Source: Hypoxylon rubiginosum (Eukaryota > Ascomycota > Sordariomycetes > Xylariales > Hypoxylaceae). Taken from it: a stretch of 64,000 nt of DNA. The notes beneath the pieces were generated by a model, which saw only the letters and a list, made by a program, of their open reading frames with translations, was not told the origin of the DNA and ran no database searches. Where the stretch lies: NCBI GenBank assembly GCA_902806565.1, contig CADCXA010000055.1, positions 806,001-870,000 of the forward strand. Reading direction: 5' to 3'. The translations under genes were made by a program, and so were the position numbers. How positions within the stretch are numbered: the first letter of the stretch is position 1; the number at the start of each line of letters is the position of its first letter. This document shows, piece after piece, positions 38,574 to 51,983 of this stretch.

Positions 38574-39870
38574 GTTGGGCAGCTTTTCTACTCAGACCTT
38601 CTGTCGACTGTGACAAGACTTGTTAGTCATACATTATCGACATGTATTATGGGTTACCTAGAAGGTACCTAGGTAGGTAAGGTTGGACGTCAGGGGAATA
38701 GGAGGCTGCTCACTTTAATTATTATTACTTAATATATCTTGTATACTATCTCCTGTATGGGCTCTTGATAGTTGAGTTCTGGAGATAGGCATAAATCTCG
38801 CGGGATGAGCTAGGCAATTGAGGCTCGTGCGTAGGTCAACAGACATCAATATCGGCTTGACGAGGGTATCGTTCTTAGAAAGGTGAGAGATGTTGTAGTT
38901 TCAGACAGCAACCAGTGTCACGGAGAGAGAGAGAGAAGAGAGACGAAGAGGAACTCAAGAGTCCGACAGGTGACGGGTTATGGTTTGTATGTTTGATTGA
39001 AGTTGATGAGAGAGAGCAGACAAAGGCACGGAGAGACAAGACTTAGTAGCAAACAAGAACAAGAGTATCTTGTAAGTAACTAACCCCGTGTGAAGGGATC
39101 GTATGATAGAGAGGGAGTCGGATCAGGGTAGCTTGTGTCTGTTTAACCTCGAAAAGCGACTTGGTGAGAACAAGTATGAATTCCTTGGTTGGTGAGAGAA
39201 GCGGAGGAAAGAGGAACTAGCGTTTCTAAGCGTCTTGGGGGGCCCTTAAAGAGTGGCGAGCCCGGTGTACAAAGCACAGTGTATAATGGGCCGGGTGAGG
39301 CGAAGAGCCAAGGGAGTGTTGCGTGGGATGAGATGCAGAGAGCCTGAATAGTCGATGGTAAGCTGAGGGAGCCGCAGAGGGCGTAGCACGGCGAAGCGAC
39401 CAACCACCCTACTGGGTGCTGCCGGGGCGCTCATCTGTATGACACTATGACACTATATCCAAACAGCATTCAGCTATCCCATCCCATCTTGTTCCCATGT
39501 GTTCCATGGGCCATCCATCGCTATCCATGACCCCCTCGTGGGTTACGACGTACTACGTAGCAATAGAAATGACTCTCAAGCCAGTGTGCTGGATTGGTTG
39601 GTCGGTACGCAAGCGGATAACGGCAACGGCCGTCTGGGCACTTTATGCCGCTCAATGGCGTCTTGGGCTCTTGGTCACAGTGCGTCTGACCCAACGACTT
39701 GGGAGGGAGCTTCAAGTTGCCATGCTCTAAGCTCGTGTGCATACATTGTGTGCCAGTCTCGTGCGCGGGAGTTGGGCGTGAAGGAGGGTTTGGCTGTTCG
39801 CCCATTGGCACGAATTTGGCTGATTGGTAACGAAAGGGGGGGGAAAAAAGGAAACGTCGTGTCCAAGGAT

Positions 39871-39944
39871 ACCCAAGGGTTATCTCAAGGGTTATCTCAA
39901 GGGTTGTCCCAAGGGTTACCCAAGGGTTATCCAAGGGTTAATCC
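39871..39944. repeat. CAAGGGTTATCT tandem repeat
   Basis: Six copies of an 11-12 bp unit around AAGGGTTA occur. The core GGGTTA is a permutation of the telomere repeat, but the units are longer and separated, so this is not a telomere tract. It is followed by a TGTCTGGG array near 39986-40040. Confidence 0.8.
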
Positions 39945-40504
39945 AATGTGTCGAGGGTGTGGTAAGGTGGGGGGTGCTACGTAGATGTCTGGGTGTCTGG
40001 GTGTGTCTGGGTGTGTCTTGTCTAGGTGTGCTGGGTGTGCTTGATTTTGGGTAGACACGCCGCATCGCTTTCCGACTTAATAATACCTCGTTCTAAACAG
40101 TGCTGTGCCGATCCTACCTCATTACATGCCACCGCGCACCATGAAGGGTCGCCTTCTACTTACCAAGGGTCGTTCCCCGGAGCAATGGCTGCAGCTTACC
40201 TACAATGTCACCTGATGCTCTACTTCAACGTCGGTCTGGCCTCTGGCTCTGATCTGAGGTCAATGGCACCCGAGTGAGCACAGAAGCACAGAGGCACAGA
40301 GGACACACATACCTACAGGCGCCTGACGCGGCCAAACGAACACAGAAAGTCAGTGAGGTCAGACAGCCATCCGAGCTTGCGAGCCTGACATGTTTCATTG
40401 CAGCGTGGCCCCCAGACTGAGACGTGGGGTTGCGGTGTTTATTCCCAGGGCTGTCAGGGAGTCCGTCCCAAGCTTTGGGTCCCAAATCTGACGGTTATCA
40501 ATCA

Positions 40505-40534
40505 GATGGGTGATGGGTGATGGGTGATGGGTGG
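40505..40534. repeat. GATGGGT tandem repeat, G-quadruplex-like
   Basis: Four copies of GATGGGT followed by GGG are present. The five runs of three G with four-base or shorter loops fit a G-quadruplex pattern on the plus strand. Confidence 0.8.
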
Positions 40535-40587
40535 GAGAAAGCGACAAAGTGGGCGCCTCTGCGCCTCTGATGAGCCGTAGAAGCGGC

Positions 40588-40620
40588 ACACTTACAGGCA
40601 CACTTACAGACACACTTACA
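40588..40620. repeat. CACACTTACAGR tandem repeat
   Basis: Three head-to-tail copies of a 12-bp unit are present in non-coding DNA. Confidence 0.75.
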
Positions 40621-40995
40621 GACTTATCTGACCAACCCCCCGGACCGGCCGGGGGGGCTTGCTGCCGTGCGGAGAATTGATTGGATTGATATTAACGGGG
40701 ATTCGCATTATTTTGAGACGGGAAAAGCAAACTTGTTTCGCTCTGAATACCGCATAGGGGATATCTATTGGAATGCCAAAATGCGTAGTCCGCCACTAGA
40801 ACTAGGGTAAAAGGGTAAGGTCTCGTCTCTTTGGGCTAAGACCTGCCTTATCCCTTGTCGAATCGTCGAATCATCGAATCATCTTGGGGGAAAAAGAAAA
40901 AAAGAAAAAAAAGAAAAGAAAAGAAAAACTCTCCCGTTGACTAACTCTCAGGTATCTTTTCTAATCTGTTCAACCCCGCTTTTACAATGCGCCCT

Positions 40996-41879
<884 letters not shown>

Positions 41880-42710
41880 TGTGACGATCTATGTTGGGCG
41901 TATGACAATTGTTCTGCGTCTTGTTTCCAAGAAAAAGGAAGGGGGGTTAAAGTGGCGGATTTCTCGACAAATTGTTAGCTAGGGTGCCACAGCCTTGGTA
42001 TCGATAGTCATTCAGTCACTATCGAGAAAGGGGTCTCAGTGTGTCAGTGTAGTGGACTCTCAGTGGACTCTCAGTGGACTCTCAGTGGACTCTTAGACTT
42101 TTAGTGCCCAGACTCTTGGGTGTACTTGGTGGGTGTGTTTGGGTGTGGTTCATGGATTTTCAGGGTCACTAGCGCACAGGCCATACTACAGGGGTAATTT
42201 AAATTTCGACGTTCAATAGCCTATCGATAAGCATCAGCCTCACCGGTGCAATGCATATCTCCAATGGCAAGTCAAGTTTCATCTGATTGGCTTGGACTAG
42301 GAATGGCTGTGGTGGCGCATATCTTTTTCTTCCAATCATATCATTATTATTTATACTCCGATGTTCAACAGCATTCGTTCGGATACTGCACAAAAACCCC
42401 AAAACTGCGATGGCTTTGCGAGGATCGGCTTGAGCGTCTGCATATTGTTACATCCAATATCAACAGATCCTACCCAGCCAACGACCCAGCAACCCAGCCA
42501 GCCAGCCAGCCAGCCAGGTTGATTATTGGATTCCCTGTGCTTGGGATTGTGTCCCCGAACACATCTCGACAAATCGCGCAAATGGCGGTCTACCATATAT
42601 ACCCAAGAAGTACCTGCTGCCGTAGTTCTCCAGCGGTCTCCTGAAATCTGAAATGTACAGTATTACAAAGGCGCGAGATACTCGCTATGTGGTTACAAGA
42701 TATTGGTGTT
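41880..42710. other. IDI1 upstream region
   Basis: This lies between the IDI1 start and the 3' end of the MATE gene, both on the minus strand. No gene is supported; a 132-codon plus-strand frame (42246-42644) passes through a CAGC repeat (about 42490-42518) and has no known features. The 11-bp tandem repeat at 42051-42094 lies here. Confidence 0.5.
42051..42094. repeat. AGTGGACTCTC 11-bp tandem repeat
   Basis: Four nearly perfect copies of an 11-bp unit lie about 170 bp upstream of the IDI1 start codon. They could act as repeated binding sites or be simple slippage products. Confidence 0.88.
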
Positions 42711-44939
42711 TCAGCCAGCTGCATTCCGATTCTCGGCATCCCGAGCTGACTGCTCCCAGTCCGAGATGCAAGTGTACCAGTATTCGACCGCGGCGACCCT
42801 GTTCCAGCAAATTAGTACCTTTCCTAATGGAAATATCCCGAGGCGGTGTGTTCTACTTACAAAGCTAGTCCTATTGTAGTTCCCAGCCATAAGCCGGTGA
42901 GCTTCCAGTCGAGCGCGAAGGCCGTCGCGAACGAGATTGGCAAAGCAATGAGGTAGTAGATCGCCAAGTTTGCGTAACCACCAAACGACTGTTTTCCGAT
43001 GCCACGAAGGAGACCGTGGGCGACGGCTGCCAAGGCATCAAATGCCTGCATGACCGCGACAAGCGGCATGACCGTCGCCACTATCGCAATCACTTCTTCA
43101 TCCTGCGTGAATAGTAGAGGGAGTTTGTAGCGAAGACTTGCGAGCAACGTGAGGTTAAACAGCCCAATGAGACAGCCGGCCACGAACGCCTTGTGACTAT
43201 TAGCCGAAGACACCACCTCATGCAACTGATACGCAAACTTACTACTTTAGCTGACGTCTTCGCAGCATTTATCAACCTTGCCCCTATCAAGTTGGCAATA
43301 CGGGTAGAGGAAGCGATGGAGACCGGGAATGGAATCATGAAGGTTGTTGACGTCAAAGTCACCAGGATACTCTGTGCCGCTAGATAAGACGTCCCGAACT
43401 GGCTTGTCACTAATGTGAGAATTTCGAAGGCAAGCCACTCAGCTAAGACCATCACCATGCCGGGTAACGCGAGCCGGATCATAGGACCTGTGTGTTGTCA
43501 GTAGTTAGTCTATTGGAAAGCATGGACAACAAGACTTACCCCAGTTCGTCAGGGACCGACGGGTAAACCCGCCCCAGCATTGTGACCCATCAACGAAGAA
43601 TACGTACGCCAGCAGAAGCAGAGGCATCAGCGTTTGCGTTAGGGCAACAGAGATAGGGGCGCCGATAAAACCCCACTCAAAGTGCCAGACCAGGAGCCAG
43701 TTCACCAAGATGTTGAGAGGCGCAGCAATCAGCAAGACATAGGTCGTCGCAATGAAGAGTCCCTGCGACTGGACAAACCGTTTGCCCCCCTCGAATGCGG
43801 CAAACCCGGGGACGCCTGCAGTTATAATACGCAGGTAGAGGCCCGCGAGCTCGGCAGACCGCGGTTCGGGAACGATGAGTAGCAATATGTCCTCGGCAAA
43901 GAAGAAGAGTACAGCGATCGGGATGGTGAGGCTCCATAGGAAATAGATCATGCGTTGAAGTTGTAACCCCACGAGATGTTTGTGTCCCGAACCGTAAGCT
44001 TGAGCGCACAGTGTATCTAAACTAGTGGCCAGTCCTTGCTGCAACGAGAATTAGTAGGCCATTTCGGGACAAACAACACTTAGATATACGTACCATCGGA
44101 GCGTAACACAGGATATTCGCAGACATGGTAGCCACTACGCCTTTCGTTAGTTACCTCAAACAATAAAAGAGACACGAGAACCCCGATCACTCACAGCTCA
44201 CGGCACCGAGCTCTACTTTGCCGATACGTCCCACGGCGAAGATGCTGGCGATGTTGATGCTGTACTGCAGCAGGAACGTCAGGATCAGCGACCGCGAGTA
44301 CGTGGCGATCGTCTTGGCCTCCCTCTGCCACGTAGTCTCGATCTTGCCCTCGGCCACGGCCGCCTCCCACTGCTCGTTGAGGTGGCCGTGCGGCAGCGCG
44401 GCTCCGCCACCGTCGGGCAACAGGGGGGTCGATTCCGAGGGCTGGATGGTGATCCTGGGTACCTCCTCGTCGTGCCGCGGCGCCTTACCGCGTACCTTGG
44501 TGCTGAACAGGGCTTTATAGAGCCTGGTGAACACGCCGGGTCGCGCCTCCGGGACGTGCTTCGGCGGGAGCAGGTGGTTGTCCCGCAGGAGGCTGAGCTC
44601 GGCGTTGCGGGACTGCTTCCTCTCGACCCGCGTGAGCCGGGGCTCGCTCACCTGGTCGGCGACGACGCTGGGCCGGCGGTAGCCATAGGCGACGCCGGTC
44701 GGCTGTTGGTACAGCACCGGCCCGCCCTCGGCCTCGGCTCCCGATCCGGAGAAGTCGGTGTCCTCGCCGCCGGACAAGCGGTCGTCGTCGTCGTCGGCCA
44801 TGTCGTCCTCGGAACACTCCGCAATGTCGCGGGCTACTATATCCAGCGCGGTGGGCGAGGCGGATCGGAAGGAGGACGCAAAGGACGAGGCGATATCCAG
44901 CACGCCCTTCCTGGGCGGGATGGGCTTTGAGGTAGGCAT
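42711..44939 (-). CDS. MATE family multidrug/toxin efflux transporter
   Basis: A polytopic membrane antiporter of the MatE family, expected to expel organic cations or metabolites across the plasma or vacuolar membrane. The protein has 648 aa; six exons are 44195-44939, 44094-44134, 43540-44038, 43243-43487, 42861-43189 and 42711-42798, all in phase. The N-terminal 200 residues are cytosolic and low-complexity with an acidic run (DDMADDDDD, about 45-54). The family core starts with ILTFLLQYSIN and the motif KVELGAVS; GLATSLDTLCAQAYGSG (about 264-280) is the classic MatE signature. The second half repeats the fold with LALPGMVMVLAEWLAFE. A C-terminal VAAVEYWYTCISDW segment closes the twelfth helix. 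Exon 1 is clearly richer in GC-ending codons than the transmembrane exons. The substrate is unknown. Confidence 0.93.
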
Positions 44940-45952
44940 CTCTTTGATTAACCCCCCGTCTAGAAACTAGGTACCAGGTTATGACGTGTAGAGAGGTAAG
45001 CGTGGTACAATACCCCCCTGGATCAGACGCGACTCAGATCGAAAAAAGGAGAGGAAAAGCAAAAGATCTAAGTGAGACAGAGAGCAGATCGTTCAATAGA
45101 GTGAGGTCGAAGTTCAGGGGTCAGGATACACAAGATCGGACTGGAGCTCAAGATAACAACACCTCATACGGTGAACGGTCCCACTCGAGTCCCCCCAGAC
45201 ACCCCCCCCTTAGATAATAGATAGTAATATCTATTGATCGTGCTATGAAGCTGTTACACTAGATTAATCAATACGCGTCTTATTTAGTCCCTTTGAGCTC
45301 GGAAGCTGATAAGAACTTTTAGGACCCAATTTTGTTGTCATAGCAGATTGCAATCACTCCCGGGGGAAACGTACTTTTGGAACTTGTGGTGAACCTACGA
45401 GGTATAGGGTCCCCCGCTTGTTTTTTCGAAGCCGGCCACCGGAGCTCGTCATCGTGTGTACCGTCATCTTCTTTTATCTGGTCTCGGACTAGCTTCGTGT
45501 GGCGAAGTTGGCACGATTAGGAGTCGAGATATGAGAGGACGAGTTAGAGAGATATGCTGTGCTGTATTATGTATGTCATACTTTTTTCGTCGAAAGATTA
45601 GGCTAGCAAATTGGCGTCGAAATATCATGGGTATGCGGATCGGGTGCGACTGTACCCAAATAAGCAATGTGCATATGCGTTCGAACTCGGTGCAAAGAGA
45701 CAGCATCCCCACATCTTTGGTTAACGTTGAGCATATCCATATGTATCCATATCCCGGCTTTTCCTGTTTTTGAGCCTCCGACCCAGTTAATATCCACGGA
45801 TCTGAGACAATTCAAAAACGATACATCATACGAAGTACATCCAATTTGGTTGACACTATTGGAAGGTATCTGATATCCATAACAATAAAGCGTTACTAGT
45901 AACATGTTAGCACTCTGTATACGAGCTTGAATTTTCTATACCTAGCGAAACC
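44940..45952. other. divergent promoter region between MATE and DUF202 genes
   Basis: About 1 kb lies between two divergently transcribed genes. It should contain both promoters. Frames of up to 105 codons occur (45456-45773) but have no recognisable content. Confidence 0.55.
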
Positions 45953-46668
45953 ATGCCGATACCCCGAAGCGATCCGGAGGACAACCCGGCCTCATGCTCA
46001 TGCTGCGGCGCCCTCTCCTTCTCGGAGCTGACCCGGCCAGTCGAGGTGGCGGACTGCGGCTCCGGCTCCGGCAACCTGTTCTGGACGTGGCCGATCCTGG
46101 GCCCGTTGCTCGTCGAGAACGAGAGCAGCGACACGCGAGACCATTGCGCCAATGAGCGAAGTAAGTTTTTCCTTTCGTAAGATACTAATTGCTTCTTCGC
46201 TGCTAACAAGAAAAAAAAGCCTTCTTGTCGTATTTGAGGCTATCCATATATCTGGCCATCGTAGCTATCGCCATCGTTCTATCTTTCCACCTCAAGTCGA
46301 AACCCTCGCATCTGGAGCTGCGCATGGCACTGCCGCTCGGCATCGTCTTCTGGCTGCTGTCGCTTTCTTGCCTGGTCCTAGGATTCGGCAACTACATCAG
46401 TTCGTCCCCCTTTGCTATTCGTGCTGCTGAATAAACCGTGCATAAGCTAATAAACCCAATAGAGACTTTAGACAAGTATAGTAAGAAAGTAGCTATAGTC
46501 CAGACAGGCTGGAGGACGCAGTCGGTAGGCAGCTCATTATACGCCTCGTTCATCATAGGGCCCCCCGACTAACAAGATGTGAAGATCATGTCGCTCATCA
46601 CATTATCTATCATCGGCACTTGTGTGATTCTACTAGTAACCGAAAAGGTGGAAGCCAATGGTGAATAA
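45953..46668 (+). CDS. DUF202 domain membrane protein
   Basis: A small integral membrane protein of the DUF202 family, related to the membrane part of Vtc/YidH-type proteins; its function is not known. It has 177 aa; four exons are 45953-46160, 46220-46399, 46463-46524 and 46585-46668. The N-terminus (1-65) is soluble with a CSCC motif. The family hallmark ANERTFLSYLRLS (about 66-78) leads into the first helix; helices lie near 71-95, 108-130 and 150-168. The segment VQTGWRTQS separates helices two and three. The last exon holds only the third helix and a short charged tail. Introns are 59, 63 and 60 bp. Intron 2 uses the weak donor GTTCGT; its CTAAT branch site and phase support it. Confidence 0.82.
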
Positions 46669-46921
46669 TTACAATATCCTTGATTTCAGCAGTTGACATT
46701 CGCATGAACCGAAAGGTTGTATATACATGGCTTGCTCGCATAAGCTTGTTGTTATATATGTATATTGTGCTCCGTTTCATTGCACCCACACCTAACAACT
46801 AATGACCAATTTTCTTGGTTTCCATAACTCCAAATATAGCCCTGTTTAATCGTCCGGGAGGCATATCGAAGGTTCCAAAGCCCATTCATTTCAACCCCTT
46901 TACTCGTCGGATGTGATAAAT
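46669..46921. other. short convergent intergenic region
   Basis: About 250 bp lie between the 3' ends of the DUF202 gene and the glycosyltransferase-like gene, AT-rich and presumably 3'UTRs. Nothing else is seen. Confidence 0.6.
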
Positions 46922-49188
46922 TTATTCGCTTGTGCAGAAGAGATCTTGCGTCGACAAATTCTCCCTCACTTTCTGCTTCTCCTTGGATGTGGTATCACAT
47001 CTTCCAACCTTCTCCATGAATTCCGTTGCGTACTTAGTAGCGAGTGAGTTAATTTCTTCGATCTCCGCCGCTTGGCCGTCCCAAGTCAGGATGGGAAGGT
47101 CGCTAAACGGGCGCAGGTTCCCATCGTTAGGGAGGCTATCTAGCAGAGACACTGGAGCAAGAGGTATCTCGATACCGGCTCGGATCTTCTGCCTAACATT
47201 GTCGATTTCCTCCTCGCTCGCATCTTCGGCTAGGAGCGGCTTCGAGTTTTCCTGGCTGGCATACTCCTCTGGTATAGGATGTAGCTCGCTATGCACCGTC
47301 GCTAGGTTCATAGCCGTATCTTCGCCGGGGTATAGTACCCAATAGCCACGAGCTCGGGCTAACCTCAACGCGTGTTCCAGCCAAGAGGGGTACTGTGTGC
47401 TCACGACCTTTTCTGTCAAGAGCTGCGGGACAGGATCTGAATTCCGTTTTGCTTCTAACGAGCGGGAGACAAAGTCGTGGAGTTCCATCCATTTTTCACC
47501 CAAAAAGAGCATTGCGTTGCTAGTAGGTGCTTGCCATAGGAACGAAGTCGAGATTTCTCCCTCGATTTGGTCACCAGAAGGACTGCTCTTTAGCAGAGAT
47601 GGTAGAGACAATGCTTCCTTTCCATCCAGTAGCTGGAGTGGTTGCTCTAGACTGATGCCAAAGAGCCGGCGGTCCCAATGTTGGTAGGTGGAAGTGGCTG
47701 AATATCTATATTCTAATAGAGAGTATTTCAAGTCTGCGGGAATCTGTTAACAATGAATACTTATTTAAGAAAGACAAGGCTTACAATGAAAATAATCAGG
47801 TGACAATTCGGCCTGAGGGGAGAGTACTAATATGTGAGAATTTGCTGGCTGAGCTGGCCAGAACGATTCGAGGAAACGAGCAGAGCTTTCCTCCTCGTTC
47901 ATTAGCTGGTGAGGAATACGATGTCGGAGGGAAAGGAATCGAGCATTAGTCGGATTATATACGTGAGCAGGTGGCCAGGTAAATGTTTCTAGGAAGCGTT
48001 TGGTCGGAGAATCTATATCATGAGGAAGCTCAATGGTGAGGTGAGGAACGGAGCATGAAGTATAATCCGCGTCACTGAGGGATCTGAGAAGCCTGATCAA
48101 GCTCCCTGAAGCCCCCGGTACCGCGTGGATGAGGATGTCAATATGATTGTTGTTCCACACTATAAAAATTAGTTGACCATATTAAGGGGCGACAGAGAGA
48201 TGAGCAATCTTACTGCGCAGAGCCTGGCTGTCCAGCTTTGTTAGCCACATAAGCCTCTTTGAAGCTTTACGAGGAAGTTCAATCAGGGTGCTCTTTTTCG
48301 CATTGGAGTGCTGCTGGGCGCCCCGTAAGAGGAAAGGTTCCTCATCACTCGAACCATCTACAAAAATGGCTTGAGGATGCATGTAATTAAAGACATGATC
48401 TGAAGAATATATAAGTATGACATGACATAGCACACATTATGGGATAACAACAAGACATACGGAGTGCACGGAAAACGGCGTTTTCCATTCGATCATCTGT
48501 TGATATCTGAGCATAGTCGGGGCGCGCATCTTATAATAAGGTCAGCAGCTGTACATGTCACCCTACTCCTTCGTGATGCCCTACCGTGGAATATGATCTG
48601 GCAGGAATCGTCAATTCCGTTGACTTTGCGCAAATCCCGTATGGTGATGTCACTTCGACTCATCAAGGTGAAGTGTACATAGTTCCTCAACTCGCCTCCC
48701 ATCTGGCAGGCTATCGGCAACAGCGTCGCTGCGCTCTTGAGACTTGAGGCTGCAAAGAGAACATTCCTATTGATCACCATGTTGCCTCTCGTCCCGCTGA
48801 TGGCGTGCAGCGTCTGCGCCAGCTCGAGGAACCTGACAGGTCCATTGTAGACGCGCTCGGGGGTATGCGCCGGGCGGGTTTTGGGTCGGGATAAAGACGA
48901 CGGGCTTCGGTCGTAGGAAGGACGTCCGTCGGCGTCCGTAGGGAGCTCAGGATACGGATAGGTGGGACGGCGCATTCGCGGATCGGGGCCGAGTACGGGT
49001 ATGTTCTTATAAAAGAGGTAGACAAGGACGGCTACGAGAAGCACAACCCCTATGCGCTTGAGCGACCGTCGTGGAGGGACTCTGGCAGGATGCCAATTAG
49101 GCTGTCGCAAGCCGCTGCCATTCCTAAAAGCCTTGTGGTCGTCATCCTTCTTGCCCAGCTCCTCGTCGCTCATGAAGAAACCTCGCAT
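46922..49188 (-). CDS. type II membrane protein, glycosyltransferase-like, fungal family
   Basis: A conserved fungal protein that I recall being annotated as glycosyltransferase family 2-like; the enzymatic activity is not shown by an obvious catalytic motif. It has 681 aa; exons are 48585-49188, 48461-48529, 48214-48399, 47785-48159 and 46922-47733, with 51-61-bp introns. The N-terminus (1-45) is basic and cytosolic, one signal anchor spans about 46-61 (VVLLVAVLVYLFY), and the remainder should be lumenal (Golgi or ER). Conserved blocks include FAASSLKSAATLLPIACQM, NYMHPQAIFVDGS, VPGASGSLIRLLRSL, TWPPAHVYNPTNARFLSLRH and PSWLEHALRLARARGYW. The ATG at 49188 has a second in-frame Met five codons later. 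It shares a divergent promoter region with SYO1. Confidence 0.8.
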
Positions 49189-49950
49189 CTTCCCTCATGT
49201 AGACATGTCAGAGCTCCAGCACGAGCTTCGTATTGGCAGCGAAAGGGGCAAGCTAAGCTTCGAGGCGAATATCAAGACACGATCCTGAAAATAGCTGTGT
49301 GCATCGGAAGCTTCATTTCAAGTTTGCGACGCCGAAGTCGATAGAAAACTAGGGGATGGACGTTGAAGCTCGGTTTGATAAGGCCGGTCGAGTTGATTCG
49401 AGGTGTTGCGACGTGTATGTTTGGGGCTGAGTGTCGATGAAGCTCGTCAAAGCGACGATCCCCGAACCTGTCACTATTTTGGCGGAGTTAGCTCTGGAGC
49501 AGTTCGCAAAACTGGGCGATCTTGTAGGGTAGGTAAGTTGTCACGAGCTGGGGCGCATTTATGTATTGTACAGCTACGAGGAAGACGTGTTATATTGCAT
49601 GGGTTAGTAAGTACATAATGTATACTGCAATCGATACGAGGTTGCTGGAGCTTGGCAGATCGACCCCACCAGAATATACATTTTCTGTACTGTATTGTAC
49701 CTGCGCCGTCAAATTGAATGGTGGGGGACGTTGAGCCTTATAATGCTATTGCATAGGAGCAGTTGGAAATTTTTCTAGCTCTGGCTATAACGATAACGAC
49801 GATAATTTCACCAGAATTTCACATACCTTACGAAAGTATAAGTGCTTTGTCAAATTTTCACATCTTCTACGCATCTCGGTTCTCGTATCTGCAAATAAAA
49901 AATTTAACCGGCACATTTGAAGATCTAAACACACAGCCTCTCTTTCCACC
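49189..49950. other. divergent promoter region upstream of SYO1
   Basis: About 760 bp lie between divergent genes, AT-rich near the SYO1 start. No gene is supported; short frames at 49403-49618 and 49763-50077 overlap no recognised motif. Confidence 0.55.
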
Positions 49951-51983
49951 ATGGGCAAGAGCCGCCGCAACAGAGCCAAAGCCGGGCAGCGCTCCGATCC
50001 CATCGCCAAACCGGCCAAGCCTCCCTCCGACCCGGAGCTGGCAGCTATTCGAGAGAAGAGCATCTTACCCGTCCTGAAGGATCTTCAAAGCCCTGAGCCC
50101 AAGTCTCGATCTGCGGCTGCCGGAGCTATCGCCAACATCATCCAGGACACCCGGTGTCGAAAATTGCTTCTGCGAGAAAAGGTCGTCAACATCCTTCTCA
50201 CGGAGACTTTGACTGATGCAAGCCTGGAAAGCCGAGCTGCCGGGTGGGAGATCCTTCGTGTGCTCACGGCTGAGGAAGAGGCCGACTTCTGCATTCACTT
50301 GTATCGTGTCGATATCTTGACTGCTCTTCAGCACGCATGTGCAAAGGTAAGATTTCATAAGTACTAAGTGCTGCTTAGACTCATCATTCATTAACAACCA
50401 TATAGATTACGGCAACTCTCACGTCGTCTAACCCGTCTTTCAGCAAAACCACGAAAGCTGAGCAAAGCTTCGTCTGGAGCATCGCGGAAGCACTTACTGA
50501 AATCCTTTCTGCTTTAGCTCTAGCTCAGGATGAGGCCCTGGACGCAGTTGTGCGCAACGAACAGATAGTTCGCTTTCTCTTTACTCTCATCACTCTAGAT
50601 GTCACCACTGCCCCAGTCCTGAACAGCGCTCTGTCCTGCATGATAACGCTATCGGAGGATAACCAGAAGTTTGTGGAAGCAATTCTTACAAATGATTCCT
50701 CCAAGTGCTATAAGCAGCTTATCACGCTCAAGAACAGCGATGGCTACAAGGCGGTCCTGGCCTGTGGCGTGTTGCACAACGTCTTCTCCGTGGTACAATG
50801 GAATGATCAGAGTCCTGGCAAGGACGGTGCTTGCGACGCTATTCTCGTCCCTACCCTTTCTCAAACCCTTAAGCACACCCAGCTGAGTGGGAGCATGGCG
50901 AATGGACATGGTTCAACCAGCCCTGAGGAGGTTCTGCAGCTGGCCCTGGAGGTTCTAGCATCCATTGGTACAGCTCTGCGGGAAACTCTCGAGCAAGGCA
51001 GCCGTGGGAAGAAGGAGGGATCAGTCAAGGGTGTCGATGATACTATCGATGCTATGGATGCTGATGGTGAGGGTGATGACGATGAGGAGCTTTCGGACAA
51101 CGACCCGGCTGCGGATGACGACGAGATGGACCAGGATGAAATGGAAGCAGATATGGATATGGTTACCGGAGCAGACGACGACGAGGTTAACCTTGAAGGC
51201 ATTGATGACTTGCCTACCCTCAAGGAGCTCATACAGGAAGCCATCCCACAACTTATCAAGTTATCTCATAATGCGGCTAATGACGAGACGTCGACTTTGA
51301 TCCGCGGCCATGCGTTTACAGCCTTGAACAACATTGCTTGGACGGTTAGCTGTCTTGATTTCACCGATGGATCGAACGTGGCCATACTACAAGCATGGAC
51401 TCCGGTAGCGCAGATGATCTGGAAAGAAACGATAGCACCTGTTCTTGCCAGTGATACGGCTGATGTAGGTCTCGCCACAATCTTGACGAGCCTGTCGTGG
51501 GCCATCGCGAGAACTCTCCACGGACAGTCCTTCCTCAGCGGAGATGAGCACAAGAAGTTTATTTCGCTTTTCCATGCATCCCAGAACTTCAATCCCGATC
51601 AGGATGACCCCTTCCAAAGCCTAGGGGTGAAGTGCGTAGGAGTGCTGGGCCAGCTGGCACTTGCGGCGCCTATAGAATTGAATCGAGAGATAGGCGTGTT
51701 TCTCCTCACCGTTGTGAAATCCCTTCCTGAGGCTCCGGCCGCAGACGTTATCGAATCCTTGAATCAACTATTCGATGTCTATGGCGATGAGAACAAGGAG
51801 TGGGATAAGGAGGTTTTCTGGAAGGACAATTTCCTGCAGCACCTCGAGGAGGTTGTACCACGCGTTAAGGCCATGGTGAAGACCATCGATAAGAGGAAGA
51901 TTACTGAGCTGCGCACTCGTGCCGAGGAAGCGAACTTGAATCTCTCAAGATTTATCAAGTATAAGCAGACGCACAGGCCTTGA
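49951..51983 (+). CDS. SYO1: symportin Syo1-like chaperone for uL18/uL5 (Rpl5/Rpl11)
   Basis: An ARM/HEAT-repeat adaptor that in yeast and Chaetomium binds Rpl5 and Rpl11 and carries them with importin into the nucleus for 5S RNP assembly; the animal counterpart is HEATR3. It has 657 aa; exons are 49951-50346 and 50406-51983 with a 59-bp intron. The start MGKSRRNRAKAGQR is the basic tail typical of the family. Helical repeats cover about 30-300 and 390-650. An acidic loop (about 343-395, with DDDEELSDNDPAADDDEMDQDE) separates them, where family members keep the Rpl11-binding segment. The end HLEEVVPRVKAMVKTIDKRK and RFIKYKQ is also family-like. Its neighbours DBP10 and RIO2 serve the same pathway. 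Confidence 0.88.

Larger units (their letters stand above)
38574..40995. other. intergenic region rich in short tandem repeats
   Basis: This is the upstream side of the GNAT gene and downstream side of IDI1. No gene is supported; a 161-codon frame at 39499-39984 runs through a repeat array and lacks recognisable features. GA-rich DNA lies at 38920-38955. Tandem arrays lie at 39871-39944, 40505-40534 and 40588-40620. TACCTAGGTAGG occurs near 38666-38680. Confidence 0.5.

Noticed and set aside
39871..39944. GGGTTA units resembling telomere repeats
   Set aside because: Units are 11-12 bp with intervening bases and the array is flanked by ordinary genes, so it is not a telomere or clear interstitial telomere tract.
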